Source: CAYMUC01 sp964393535
GTDB lineage: Bacteria > Actinomycetota > Acidimicrobiia > Acidimicrobiales > Ilumatobacteraceae
Assembly (NCBI GenBank): GCA_964393535.1
Contig: CAYMUC010000019.1
Coordinates: forward strand, 1-34,490
Length of the DNA: 34,490 nt
Direction of reading: 5' to 3'
The position numbers were made by a program, and so were the translations under genes. The notes below the pieces were generated by a model. The model did not search any database, was not told the DNA's origin, and saw only the letters and a list, made by a program, of their open reading frames with translations. Shown one piece after another: positions 1 through 7,019 of this stretch. Positions within the stretch are counted from its first letter, which is position 1. Every line of letters starts with the position of its first letter.

Positions 1-968
1 TCGGGAGGAGCCGAGAGTCCCACCGCGACGCCAGCACTGGAGATGGTGAGGCCGTCGGTGACCGAATGCACCATCACGATGATGAACATGACCACGGCAC
101 CCGGCGCGTAGCCGTACGACAGCAGAAAACCCGAGGCGGCCAACAGCCCCCAGGTGCCCAGTCTCCAGGGCCCCAGGCGCTGGGCAAGGCGTCCACCCAA
201 GGCGCCCAGCACGATGAGGGGGAGTGCGAACATGGTGACGCCCAGGCTGATCAGCCACTTCGACGCCCCGAGATCGCTCAGGGCCAGTGCCCACAGCGAA
301 TCGAAGAAACCGATCATGAGGAACACCGTGCACCCCAGGATGACGGCCGAGGCATAGGCGCGGTTGCGCAACAGCGACCAGGCGAAGCGTTCGGCGGGGC
401 CACCGTCGCGTTGCTCGTCGACATGCGTGCGCAGTACCGCCGGACTCACGGCCAGGGTGACGGCGGCCACGACCAGGAACGGTGCCCCCAACCCCAAGGG
501 GCCCGCCAGCACAGCCGAGACCACCGGGCCGAATGCCAGTCCGGCCACATCGAAGGCCAGCAGGCGACCCAGGTTGTTGCCCAGGCGTTGAGGTTCGGCG
601 AGCACCACGATGCGGCGTATGGCCGGTACGGCCATACCGGTGCCGATGCCGGTGATGAACCGCCCCGATGCCAACGCCACGAAACTGGTGCTGAACGCTG
701 TGAGCAGGAGACCGGCCACATCGAGGGAGAGCCCCACCATCACGAGGCGACGGGCAAAGCCACGGTCGGCAAGGGGTGCAATGGTGACGGCGGCGAGGAA
801 GCTGGTGAAGAAGCCCAGCCCCACCACCACGCCCAAGGCGCCTTCGCTGATGCCGTAGGAGTCTCGGTAGTCGTCGAGGACCGTGAGCAACACGCCGTGC
901 CCGGCGGTGAGGGCGGCGGTGAGCACGAAGAACGGGCCCAGCCTGCCGAAGCGGGGGGTGGTGGGCAT
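1..968 (-). CDS. MFS transporter, C-terminus cut by window edge
   Basis: Reading the minus strand from ATG at 968 gives a hydrophobic protein starting MPTTPRFGRLGPFFVLTAAL and staying open to the window edge (about 322 codons seen). It shows regularly spaced hydrophobic helices and Arg-rich cytoplasmic loops. One stretch, 'ASGRFITGIGTGMAVPAIRR', resembles the conserved motif region between MFS helices 4 and 5. This is the major facilitator fold: a 12-helix secondary transporter of small molecules, with substrate unknown here. It begins 9 nt after the thiolase stop, so it is the third gene of a phosphatase-thiolase-MFS operon. The context suggests import or export of an acid linked to acyl-CoA metabolism, which is inference only. 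Confidence 0.85.
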   Translation of the reverse strand, partial: MPTTPRFGRLGPFFVLTAALTAGHGVLLTVLDDYRDSYGISEGALGVVVGLGFFTSFLAAVTIAPLADRGFARRLVMVGLSLDVAGLLLTAFSTSFVALASGRFITGIGTGMAVPAIRRIVVLAEPQRLGNNLGRLLAFDVAGLAFGPVVSAVLAGPLGLGAPFLVVAAVTLAVSPAVLRTHVDEQRDGGPAERFAWSLLRNRAYASAVILGCTVFLMIGFFDSLWALALSDLGASKWLISLGVTMFALPLIVLGALGGRLAQRLGPWRLGTWGLLAASGFLLSYGYAPGAVVMFIIVMVHSVTDGLTISSAGVAVGLSAPP

Positions 969-977
969 GCCCGGCGC

Positions 978-2207
978 TCAGAGGCGTTCGACGATGGTGG
1001 CGGTACCCATACCGCCACCGGTGCACATGGCCACCAGGCCAGTGCTGAGATCCTGACGCTCCAGTTCGTCGACCAACGTGCCGATGAGCATGGCGCCCGT
1101 GGCTCCGATGGGGTGGCCAAGCGCCATGGCGCCACCGTTCACGTTCACCTTGGCGGGGTCGACGCCGGTGTCGCGCAAGAACCGCAGCACCACCGAGGCA
1201 AACGCCTCGTTCACCTCGAACAGGTCGATGTCGTCCACCGTCATGCCCGCCTTGGCCAGGCACTTCAAGGCTGCGGGCCCGGGGGCGGTCAGCATGATCA
1301 ACGGCTCGTCGCCAGCGACGGCCGACATCACGATGCGGGCCCGGGGGGTCAGTCCATGTGCCCGGGCGTAGTCGGGCGACGCCAACAGAACGGCGCCGGC
1401 ACCGTCGACCACGCCAGAAGAGTTCCCGGCATGGTGCACGTGATGCACATCGACCCCGGGGTACTTCTGGGCGATCAACTCGGCCATGGTGTGGGGCGAC
1501 TGGGCCATGGACCAGTCCATCATCTTGGGAAAACTGGGGGCCAGACCGGCCAACGAGTCCAACGTGGTGCCGGGACGCGGATGCTGTTCCCGGTCCAGGG
1601 CCAGTGTTCCGTCCTCGTTGAAGATGGGCACCAGACTGCGGTCGAAGCGTCCCTCGGCCAGGGCCACGCCGGCGCGCCGTTGGCTCTCCACGGCCAACTC
1701 GTCGCACTGGGTGCGGCTGTAGCCGTCGATCGAGGCGATGAGATCGGCCGACAGTCCCTGTGGCACCTGGGGGTGCATGGCCAGCAGATGCGCGTTGTTG
1801 GCGTGGAAGCCGTCGGTGCCGTTGGCGGCTGCGTGGCTCATCGACTCCACCCCGCAACCGATTACCAGGTCCTGGTGACCGGCGAGAATGCCCATGGCGG
1901 CGAAGGTGACGGCCTGCTGGCCCGATCCGCAGAACCGGTTGAGTGTGACCCCGGGAACCGTCACCGGCCAGCCGGCGTCCAGCACGGCCATGCGGCCGAT
2001 GTCGTGAGCGTGGTCGCCAGCATGCGCACCGTTTCCGGTGACGACGTCCTCCACGTCGGAGGGATCGAAACCCACGCGCTCACGCAGGGCGTCCAGCACT
2101 TGGGCCAGGACCCGTTGCGGGTGCAGATGTGCCAGGCCACCCTTGCCGGGCTTGCCCGTTCCACGAGGCGAGCGAGCCGTATCGATGATCCACGCTTCAC
2201 GTTGCAT
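978..2207 (-). CDS. Thiolase (acetyl-CoA C-acyltransferase)
   Basis: A complete 409-residue thiolase, the usual family length. The N-terminal catalytic Cys is C93 in 'NRFCGSGQ'. The C-terminal half carries 'NEAFA', 'GGAMALGHPIGATGA' with the catalytic His H365, and 'CTGGGMG' with the second catalytic Cys C395. All three catalytic residues are present, so the enzyme should be active. Thiolases cleave 3-ketoacyl-CoA to acetyl-CoA plus a shortened acyl-CoA, or condense two acyl-CoAs; which direction applies cannot be read from sequence. It lies 9 nt downstream of the phosphatase gene and 9 nt upstream of the MFS gene, so co-transcription is likely. The nearby KstD-like flavoprotein makes a role in degrading lipids or cyclic compounds plausible. 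Confidence 0.95.
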   Translation of the reverse strand: MQREAWIIDTARSPRGTGKPGKGGLAHLHPQRVLAQVLDALRERVGFDPSDVEDVVTGNGAHAGDHAHDIGRMAVLDAGWPVTVPGVTLNRFCGSGQQAVTFAAMGILAGHQDLVIGCGVESMSHAAANGTDGFHANNAHLLAMHPQVPQGLSADLIASIDGYSRTQCDELAVESQRRAGVALAEGRFDRSLVPIFNEDGTLALDREQHPRPGTTLDSLAGLAPSFPKMMDWSMAQSPHTMAELIAQKYPGVDVHHVHHAGNSSGVVDGAGAVLLASPDYARAHGLTPRARIVMSAVAGDEPLIMLTAPGPAALKCLAKAGMTVDDIDLFEVNEAFASVVLRFLRDTGVDPAKVNVNGGAMALGHPIGATGAMLIGTLVDELERQDLSTGLVAMCTGGGMGTATIVERL

Positions 2208-2216
2208 GGATGCACC

Positions 2217-2762
2217 CTAGTGGCGCCCGGCAACGCCCTCGGGAGGCTCGGCGAGCAGTTCGGCCAGTCGTCTCACCAACGCCAGTTGACTGCCTGCTTC
2301 GGGTCCGGCGCCGGGTCGATGCGCCCGCACGTGGGTCAGGGCATCGGGCAGCGACAGGCCCAGTGTGAGCAGGAGCCCCACCGCCATGGTGCCGGCTCGC
2401 CCCCGCCCCGCAGCGCAATGCATCACCAGTCCTTCGCCGCGGTTCACGCGCAGGTGAAACTCGTCGATCCAACGGCGGGCGTCATCCACATCGGGCGCGC
2501 CGAGGTCGCCCACGGGGTGCCATAGCGCCCGTTGCGGTTGGTTGGCGGTCAGCCACTGCACGTAGCCGGGGTAGCGGGAAGAGATCTCGTGCGGTTGCAC
2601 CAGGCACACCACGGTGTGCGCCCCGGTTCGGTGCAGCACCGCCTCCACATCGGGTCCCACCACCTGTTTGCCACACAGCCACAACCTGCCGGGCACGTCG
2701 TGCAGGGGGATCTCGTGGATGCCGCCGTCGGGCGACCACGGTGTCGTGTCGGCTGTGGTCAA
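2217..2762 (-). CDS. Dual-specificity / Tyr phosphatase-like protein
   Basis: A 181-residue protein with a Cys-based phosphatase signature, 'HCAAGRGRAG', at residues 115-124 (nucleophile C116, phosphate-binding R122). An upstream Asp, D86 in 'PVGDLGAPD', is the candidate general acid. This is the compact DSP/PTP-like fold, a cytoplasmic phosphomonoesterase whose substrate (protein, lipid or nucleotide) is unknown. The reading frame stays open upstream to 3032, but that part would lie inside the divergent flavoprotein gene. I therefore chose the TTG at 2762, which is preceded by GAGGTGGAG at good spacing. The gene is the first of the operon that continues into thiolase and MFS. The start codon is the least certain part; the function class is secure from the motif. 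Confidence 0.8.
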   Translation of the reverse strand: MTTADTTPWSPDGGIHEIPLHDVPGRLWLCGKQVVGPDVEAVLHRTGAHTVVCLVQPHEISSRYPGYVQWLTANQPQRALWHPVGDLGAPDVDDARRWIDEFHLRVNRGEGLVMHCAAGRGRAGTMAVGLLLTLGLSLPDALTHVRAHRPGAGPEAGSQLALVRRLAELLAEPPEGVAGRH

Positions 2763-2853
2763 CGCTCCACCTCGGGAATCTCGGTCGATCAACGACCAGA
2801 CTGGTCTCGTCGTGCGCCACAGGATGGCGCAGGGTTGCGGAGAGGGGAGAGTC
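2763..2853. promoter_or_regulatory. Divergent intergenic region with 13-bp palindrome
   Basis: This 91-bp spacer separates the minus-strand phosphatase operon from the plus-strand flavoprotein gene and must carry both promoters. It contains a perfect palindrome, GACCAG-A-CTGGTC, at 2794-2806, the size and symmetry of a site for a dimeric repressor such as a TetR-family protein. The flavoprotein ribosome binding site is at 2841-2849. I see no convincing -35/-10 pair. No regulator gene lies next to it, so any binding protein would be encoded elsewhere. Confidence 0.4.
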
Positions 2854-4497
2854 ATGGCCGCCGAGTTCGAGGTCGACGAGTTCGATGTGGTGGTGCTGGG
2901 GACCGGTGCCGCCGGCATGGTGGCAGCGGTGACGGCTGCACACGAAGGTGCCACCGTGGGACTGTTCGAGAAGTCCGACCTGGTAGGTGGGACGACCGCC
3001 ATGAGCGGCGGCATCATCTGGATGCCCAACAACCACCATCAGGAAGCCGCCGGTGTGGTCGACTCCCGCCAGATGGCGCTGGACTACCTGGAAAGCCTGT
3101 CGCTGGGTCAGATCGACTCGGACATGGCCGCAGCGTTCGTGGACCAGGGTCCCGAGGCGGTGCGCTGGGTGGAAGAGCACACCCCGTGCCAGTTCCATCT
3201 GGTGGACGGATACCCGGACTATCACCCCGAACATCCCGGTGGGTTGCCCGGTGGTGGACGGTCACTCGACAACGCGCTGTTTCCGTTTCCCGAACTGGGC
3301 GAGTGGGCGGCCAAGGTTCGCAACCTCCGTGGGGTGCACCCGGTGAAGCTCACCGACACCCCACTGGGCGGAGCCACTGCCATGCCAGCCCCCGAGGTGC
3401 TGGCCGAACGTGTGGCCGCAGGCCTCCACGGCATGGGGTTGGGACTCACCGGGGCACTGCTGAAGGCCTGTCTGGACCGGGGTATCGAGCCTCAGGTCGG
3501 GGCTCGCGCCACGCGTCTCGTGGTGGAGGACCATCGTGTGACGGGCGTGATGTTCGCCACCGACGAGGGAGAGCGCGTGGTGCGGGCGGGAGCGGTCATC
3601 GTCGCCACCGGTGGCTTCGAGTGGAACGAGGAGTTGGTGCGCACGTACCTGCGTGGTCCCATGACGGCGCCGGCTGGTTCGCCCACCAACACCGGTGACG
3701 GTCTGCAGATGGCCCTGGACGCCGGGGCCCGCCTGGGCAACATGAGAAACGCTTGGTGGGTGCCGGTGGCCCGCATCCCCGGCGAAACGGCGTGGGGAGC
3801 GCCGACGGTGCGGCTGATCCTGCTGGAGCGCACCCGGCCGCGCACCCTCATGGTCAACCGGGAGGGGCGCCGGTTCACCAACGAGGCCGGCAACTACAAC
3901 GCCATGGGCGGTGCGTTCCATGCGTTCGACCCGGCGCGCTTCACGTATCCCAATCAGCCGTGCTGGCTGATCTTCGACCATGGCCACAAACTGCGCTACG
4001 ACGTGGCGGGTTGCCCGGCGGGCGAGCGAGTGCCCGAGTGGATGCACGTGGCCGACACCCCCGAGGAGTTGGCGGTGCGCCTCGGTATGGAACCCGCCAC
4101 GCTGGCAGCCACCATCACCCGCTTCAACGAGTTCGCGGCACGTGGGGAGGACCCCGACTTCGGACGTGGCGTGAGCGCCTACGACACCTTCAACGGAGAC
4201 CGCTCACTCCCAGGCGTGCAGGCCACCCTCGCCCCCCTCGACCAGGGTCCGTACTACGCGATCCAACTGGAGAGCGGGGCGTTGGGGACCAACGGAGGTC
4301 CGGCCACCGACACCCGGTCACGTGTCATCGCCCGTGACGGCGGCGTCATCGCCGGCTTGTATGCGGCGGGCAACGTGATGGCGGCACCCACCGGCATGGT
4401 GTACGGGGGTGCCGGTGGCACGTTGGGTCCGGCCATCACCTTCGGCTGGATCGCTGGGCGTGACGCGGCCGCTTTGGTGAGGGGAGTACGGGCCTAG
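2854..4497 (+). CDS. FAD-dependent oxidoreductase, 3-ketosteroid-1-dehydrogenase-like
   Basis: A 547-residue flavoprotein. Residues 11-50 form a Rossmann FAD-binding unit with GTGAAG at 16-21 and the acidic strand end 'GLFEKSD', followed by 'GGTTAMSGG'. The C-terminus has 'YGGAGGTLGPA', with Y517 and a Gly four residues later. These match the Tyr and Gly that contact the 3-keto group in steroid delta-1-dehydrogenases, a family related to fumarate reductase flavoproteins. The likely reaction is 1,2-dehydrogenation of a 3-keto cyclic substrate. The first and middle Tyr of KstD were not located with certainty, so steroid specificity is not proven. I chose ATG 2854 for its strong GAGGGGAG site; ATG 2824 is in frame but weaker. 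Its stop shares the CTAG at 4494-4497 with the convergent histidine kinase. Confidence 0.85.
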   Translation: MAAEFEVDEFDVVVLGTGAAGMVAAVTAAHEGATVGLFEKSDLVGGTTAMSGGIIWMPNNHHQEAAGVVDSRQMALDYLESLSLGQIDSDMAAAFVDQGPEAVRWVEEHTPCQFHLVDGYPDYHPEHPGGLPGGGRSLDNALFPFPELGEWAAKVRNLRGVHPVKLTDTPLGGATAMPAPEVLAERVAAGLHGMGLGLTGALLKACLDRGIEPQVGARATRLVVEDHRVTGVMFATDEGERVVRAGAVIVATGGFEWNEELVRTYLRGPMTAPAGSPTNTGDGLQMALDAGARLGNMRNAWWVPVARIPGETAWGAPTVRLILLERTRPRTLMVNREGRRFTNEAGNYNAMGGAFHAFDPARFTYPNQPCWLIFDHGHKLRYDVAGCPAGERVPEWMHVADTPEELAVRLGMEPATLAATITRFNEFAARGEDPDFGRGVSAYDTFNGDRSLPGVQATLAPLDQGPYYAIQLESGALGTNGGPATDTRSRVIARDGGVIAGLYAAGNVMAAPTGMVYGGAGGTLGPAITFGWIAGRDAAALVRGVRA

Positions 4498-5192
4498 GCC
4501 GCCGTCGGGAGTGACACGCCTCTCCGGCAGGACCACGGCACGACCCAACGGGCGGTGGAGCCGACATCGGGAGAGGAACTCAAGGTGAAGCGCCCGCCGC
4601 ACCTCGAGGCGCGGTGGTGGAGATTGTCCAGACCTCGGCCCCGAGTGGCGCCGGGCGGGATGCCGCTTCCGTCGTCGGCCACGCACAGGCTGAGCCGGTC
4701 ACTCTCGGCGTCCAGCATCACCACGATCATGGAGGCTCCGCTGTGGCGCACGGCATTGGAGATCATCTCCCGCAGAGCGAAACCGGCCTCGTGCCCCAAA
4801 CGACTGGGGGCGCACTGGGGGGCGGTGGGTTCGATCTCGGTCATGGGATCGGTGTGGAGTTTCCGCCGGGCGACGTCGGTGAGGTCGGCGATGAGCGTGT
4901 GGACGGTCATGGTGCCGGGAGCCGAGCGACCTGGTTCGGCCCGCTCATCGACCAATCGGCGCATGTCGTCGAGCATGACGACGTGACGGTCGATGAGTTC
5001 GTCGAGTTGCCGGGTCACCTCGGCTGGGACGCGCTCGCGCAGCGACGACAGTGCGAGATTGGCGGCGTAGAGGTCTTGGCCGAGGCCGTCGTGGAGGTCA
5101 CGAGCCAGCCGAGAACGCTCGTGCTGGGCCACCTGCTGGGTGAGGCGAGAGATCCACCTGCGGACGACGTCGTACCTCGAGAACCAGTGCAT
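4494..5192 (-). CDS. Soluble sensor histidine kinase (HisKA_3 / HATPase)
   Basis: A 232-residue kinase of the NarL-partner type. The dimerisation/phosphoacceptor helix is 'RSRLARDLHDGLGQ' with H34. An ATPase domain follows, with the N-box 'REMISNAVRHSG', the G1 box 'VADDGSGIPP' and the G2 region 'GRGLDNLHHRA'. Only about 25 residues precede the phosphoacceptor helix, with no transmembrane helix, PAS or GAF domain. It is therefore a minimal cytoplasmic core that must receive its signal from another protein or through those few residues. No response regulator gene is next to it, so it is an orphan kinase. The start ATG at 5192 follows a near-perfect GAGGAGGA site. It ends tail to tail with the flavoprotein, overlapping by 4 nt. 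Confidence 0.9.
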   Translation of the reverse strand: MHWFSRYDVVRRWISRLTQQVAQHERSRLARDLHDGLGQDLYAANLALSSLRERVPAEVTRQLDELIDRHVVMLDDMRRLVDERAEPGRSAPGTMTVHTLIADLTDVARRKLHTDPMTEIEPTAPQCAPSRLGHEAGFALREMISNAVRHSGASMIVVMLDAESDRLSLCVADDGSGIPPGATRGRGLDNLHHRASRCGGRFTLSSSPDVGSTARWVVPWSCRRGVSLPTAA

Positions 5193-5335
5193 CGGTTCCT
5201 CCTCAATCGGTGAAGCCTAACCCCACGCCGATACTGCCAGGTGTCGTCAGTCAAAGTGTGGATATCTTCGTTTGGTTTCGTTGTGATTCCATCGGCCTGG
5301 CAGGGTGGGTGCCACTGACCTGGGAGGATGACCTC
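5193..5335. promoter_or_regulatory. Divergent promoter region, kinase / SDR
   Basis: This 143-bp spacer is locally more AT-rich than its surroundings (around 5250-5290). An inverted repeat, CTGCCAGG at 5234-5241 and CCTGGCAG at 5296-5303, has perfect 8-bp arms 54 bp apart and could bind a looping or dimeric regulator. On the minus strand a TTGACT lies at about 5249-5254, with TATCGG 15 bp downstream as a weak promoter candidate for the kinase. The SDR ribosome binding site (GGGAGGA) ends near 5328. Assignments here are tentative. Confidence 0.35.
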
Positions 5336-6289
5336 ATGACCGCATCGCAGCGAAGCAGTTTTGGCCACGACACCACGACCGAGGAGGTGCTGGCGGGCAT
5401 CGATCTCGCCGGCCGCCTCGCTCTGGTGACCGGCGCGACCACCGGTCTGGGGTTCGAGACCGCCCGAGCGTTGGCGGCAGCAGGTGCCCAGGTGGTGATC
5501 ACTGCCCGGTCGGCCGCCAAGGCCGACGATGCCGTTGCCCGGCTGCAGGCCGAGACGGGTTCGCTGGCCGTATCGGGAGGCGTGCTGGAACTCGACTCGT
5601 TGGCCAGTGTGCGAGCCTTCGCCAAGTGGTTCACCGAGGGGCATCAACGCCTGTCGATGTTGATCAACAACGCCGGTGTGATGGCATGCCCACTGGGGCG
5701 CACCACCGATGGCTTCGAGACGCAGTTCGGCACCAATCACCTCGGCCACTTTCTGCTCACCGGACTGCTCCTTCCCACGCTCACCGCAGCGGGGTCGGCC
5801 CGAGTGGTGGCGCTCAGTTCCCGTGCGCATCATCGGTCGCCGGTGGTGTTCGACGACTGGAACTACGAGCATCGTGACTACGACAAGTGGGTGGCCTACG
5901 GCCAGTCCAAGACCGCCAACATCCTGTTCGCCGTGGAACTGGACCGTCGCCTGGCCGATCGCGGTGTGCGGGCCTTCGCTGTGCACCCGGGAGTGATCAT
6001 GACCGAGCTCGGTCGGCATCTCGGGCCCGAGGACTTCGCTGCTGTGCAGCAGCGCAGCCCCGATGAACTCGTGTTCAAGACCATTCCCGCCGGAGCCGCC
6101 ACCTCGGTGTACGCGGCGACGGCCCCTGAGTTGGCGGATACGGGTGGCTGCTACCTCGAGGACTGCCACATCGCCGAGGTAGACGACATGTCCACGGTAC
6201 GCGGTGTGCGCTCGTACGCCCTCGACACGGCTGCGGCCTCGCGACTGTGGTCGTTGTCGGAACAGCTCGTCGGCGCATCGTTCACCTGA
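5336..6289 (+). CDS. Short-chain dehydrogenase/reductase (SDR)
   Basis: A 317-residue classical SDR. The cofactor motif 'TGATTGLG' is at residues 32-39, 'NNAG' at 111-114, 'SS' at 161-162 and the catalytic Y188-x3-K192 in 'YGQSK'. Arg residues after the second strand favour NADP(H). The long N-terminal extension and the 'FGTNHLGHF' segment resemble the retinol-dehydrogenase / protochlorophyllide-reductase-like branch, whose bacterial members mostly lack known substrates. The enzyme should interconvert an alcohol and a carbonyl in the cytoplasm. I chose ATG 5336 because GGGAGGATGA precedes it; the frame is open further upstream but without a ribosome site. It stands alone between a divergent kinase and the arsenic operon, so the context gives little hint of substrate. 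Confidence 0.9.
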   Translation: MTASQRSSFGHDTTTEEVLAGIDLAGRLALVTGATTGLGFETARALAAAGAQVVITARSAAKADDAVARLQAETGSLAVSGGVLELDSLASVRAFAKWFTEGHQRLSMLINNAGVMACPLGRTTDGFETQFGTNHLGHFLLTGLLLPTLTAAGSARVVALSSRAHHRSPVVFDDWNYEHRDYDKWVAYGQSKTANILFAVELDRRLADRGVRAFAVHPGVIMTELGRHLGPEDFAAVQQRSPDELVFKTIPAGAATSVYAATAPELADTGGCYLEDCHIAEVDDMSTVRGVRSYALDTAAASRLWSLSEQLVGASFT

Positions 6290-6309
6290 ACTTCACTCGC
6301 TGCACATTG

Positions 6310-6327
6310 ACTCACTTCTGGGTGAGT
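6310..6327. promoter_or_regulatory. Candidate ArsR operator
   Basis: A perfect inverted repeat, ACTCAC-N6-GTGAGT, lies 15 nt upstream of the GTG start of the ArsR-ArsC fusion. ArsR-family repressors bind imperfect palindromes of this size that overlap the promoter, and TTGACT at 6307-6312 could be the -35 element covered by the repeat. Binding by the fusion's own HTH domain is inference from position. Confidence 0.5.
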
Positions 6328-6341
6328 GATCTGCTGCGAAT

Positions 6342-7019
6342 GTGAACTTGCACGAGCGCGCTGCGCTGCACGCCGCCTTGGGCGAGCCGGCTCGACTGGC
6401 CATCGTGGACGAACTGCTCACCAGCGATCGGTCCCCCGTCGAGTTGGGGCACCGCCTTGGGTTGCGATCCAACCTGCTGGCTCGTCACCTCGACGTGCTC
6501 GAGGAGGTGGGCCTCATCAGGCGTTGGGCATCGGCTGCCGATGGGCGACGCAAGTACGTGCACCTGCAGTCGGCACGATTGGCGGCCGTGTACCGCGTTC
6601 CCGTCGACGTGCCCGGACGGGTGCTGTTCGTGTGCACCCAGAACACGGCGCGCTCACCACTGGCTGCGGCACTGTGGCGGCGAGTCACCGGCGGTCAGGC
6701 CTCGTCAGCTGGGCTTCGACCGGCGACCCGAGTGCACCCGGGCGCTGTGGCGACGGCCCGACGGCGAGGGCTGGACCTGAGCGGTGTGACGCCGCGTGCG
6801 TTGGAGGAACTCGGCGACCTCCGAGCCGACACCCAAGTGATCACCGTGTGCGACAGCGTCCACGAGGAGTTGGATCCGCCCTCGGCGTGGTGGCACTGGT
6901 CCATTCCCGATCCCGTGGCCACGGGTACCCGCAAGGCCTTCGACGAGGCGCTCGAACGACTCGCCGAGCGCATCGAACCGTTCGGCTCGCCCCCACACCC
7001 AGGAGAAACCCCCACATGA
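6342..7019 (+). CDS. ArsR-type repressor fused to ArsC-type arsenate reductase
   Basis: A 225-residue two-domain protein. Residues 1-85 are an ArsR-type winged helix ('LGEPARLAIVDELL', 'LARHLDVLEEVGLIRR'). Residues 92-215 are a low-molecular-weight phosphatase/ArsC domain with the P-loop C98-T-Q-N-T-A-R104-S and the 'PDP' acid D190. A second Cys, C170 in 'VCDS', sits where thioredoxin-coupled ArsC has Cys82. The partner Cys seven residues later is Leu, so the three-Cys relay is incomplete. This favours the mycothiol/mycoredoxin-type mechanism of actinobacteria, or a sensing role without turnover. The start is GTG 6342, just behind the palindrome. The stop overlaps the next gene (ATGA). No arsenite pump gene is seen beside it. 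Confidence 0.9.
   Translation: MNLHERAALHAALGEPARLAIVDELLTSDRSPVELGHRLGLRSNLLARHLDVLEEVGLIRRWASAADGRRKYVHLQSARLAAVYRVPVDVPGRVLFVCTQNTARSPLAAALWRRVTGGQASSAGLRPATRVHPGAVATARRRGLDLSGVTPRALEELGDLRADTQVITVCDSVHEELDPPSAWWHWSIPDPVATGTRKAFDEALERLAERIEPFGSPPHPGETPT

Noticed and set aside
66..2525. An 819-codon plus-strand open frame, very rich in His, Gln and Gly
   Set aside because: It runs antisense to the MFS, thiolase and phosphatase genes, which have clear catalytic motifs. Its composition is the usual shadow of a high-GC gene read on the wrong strand.
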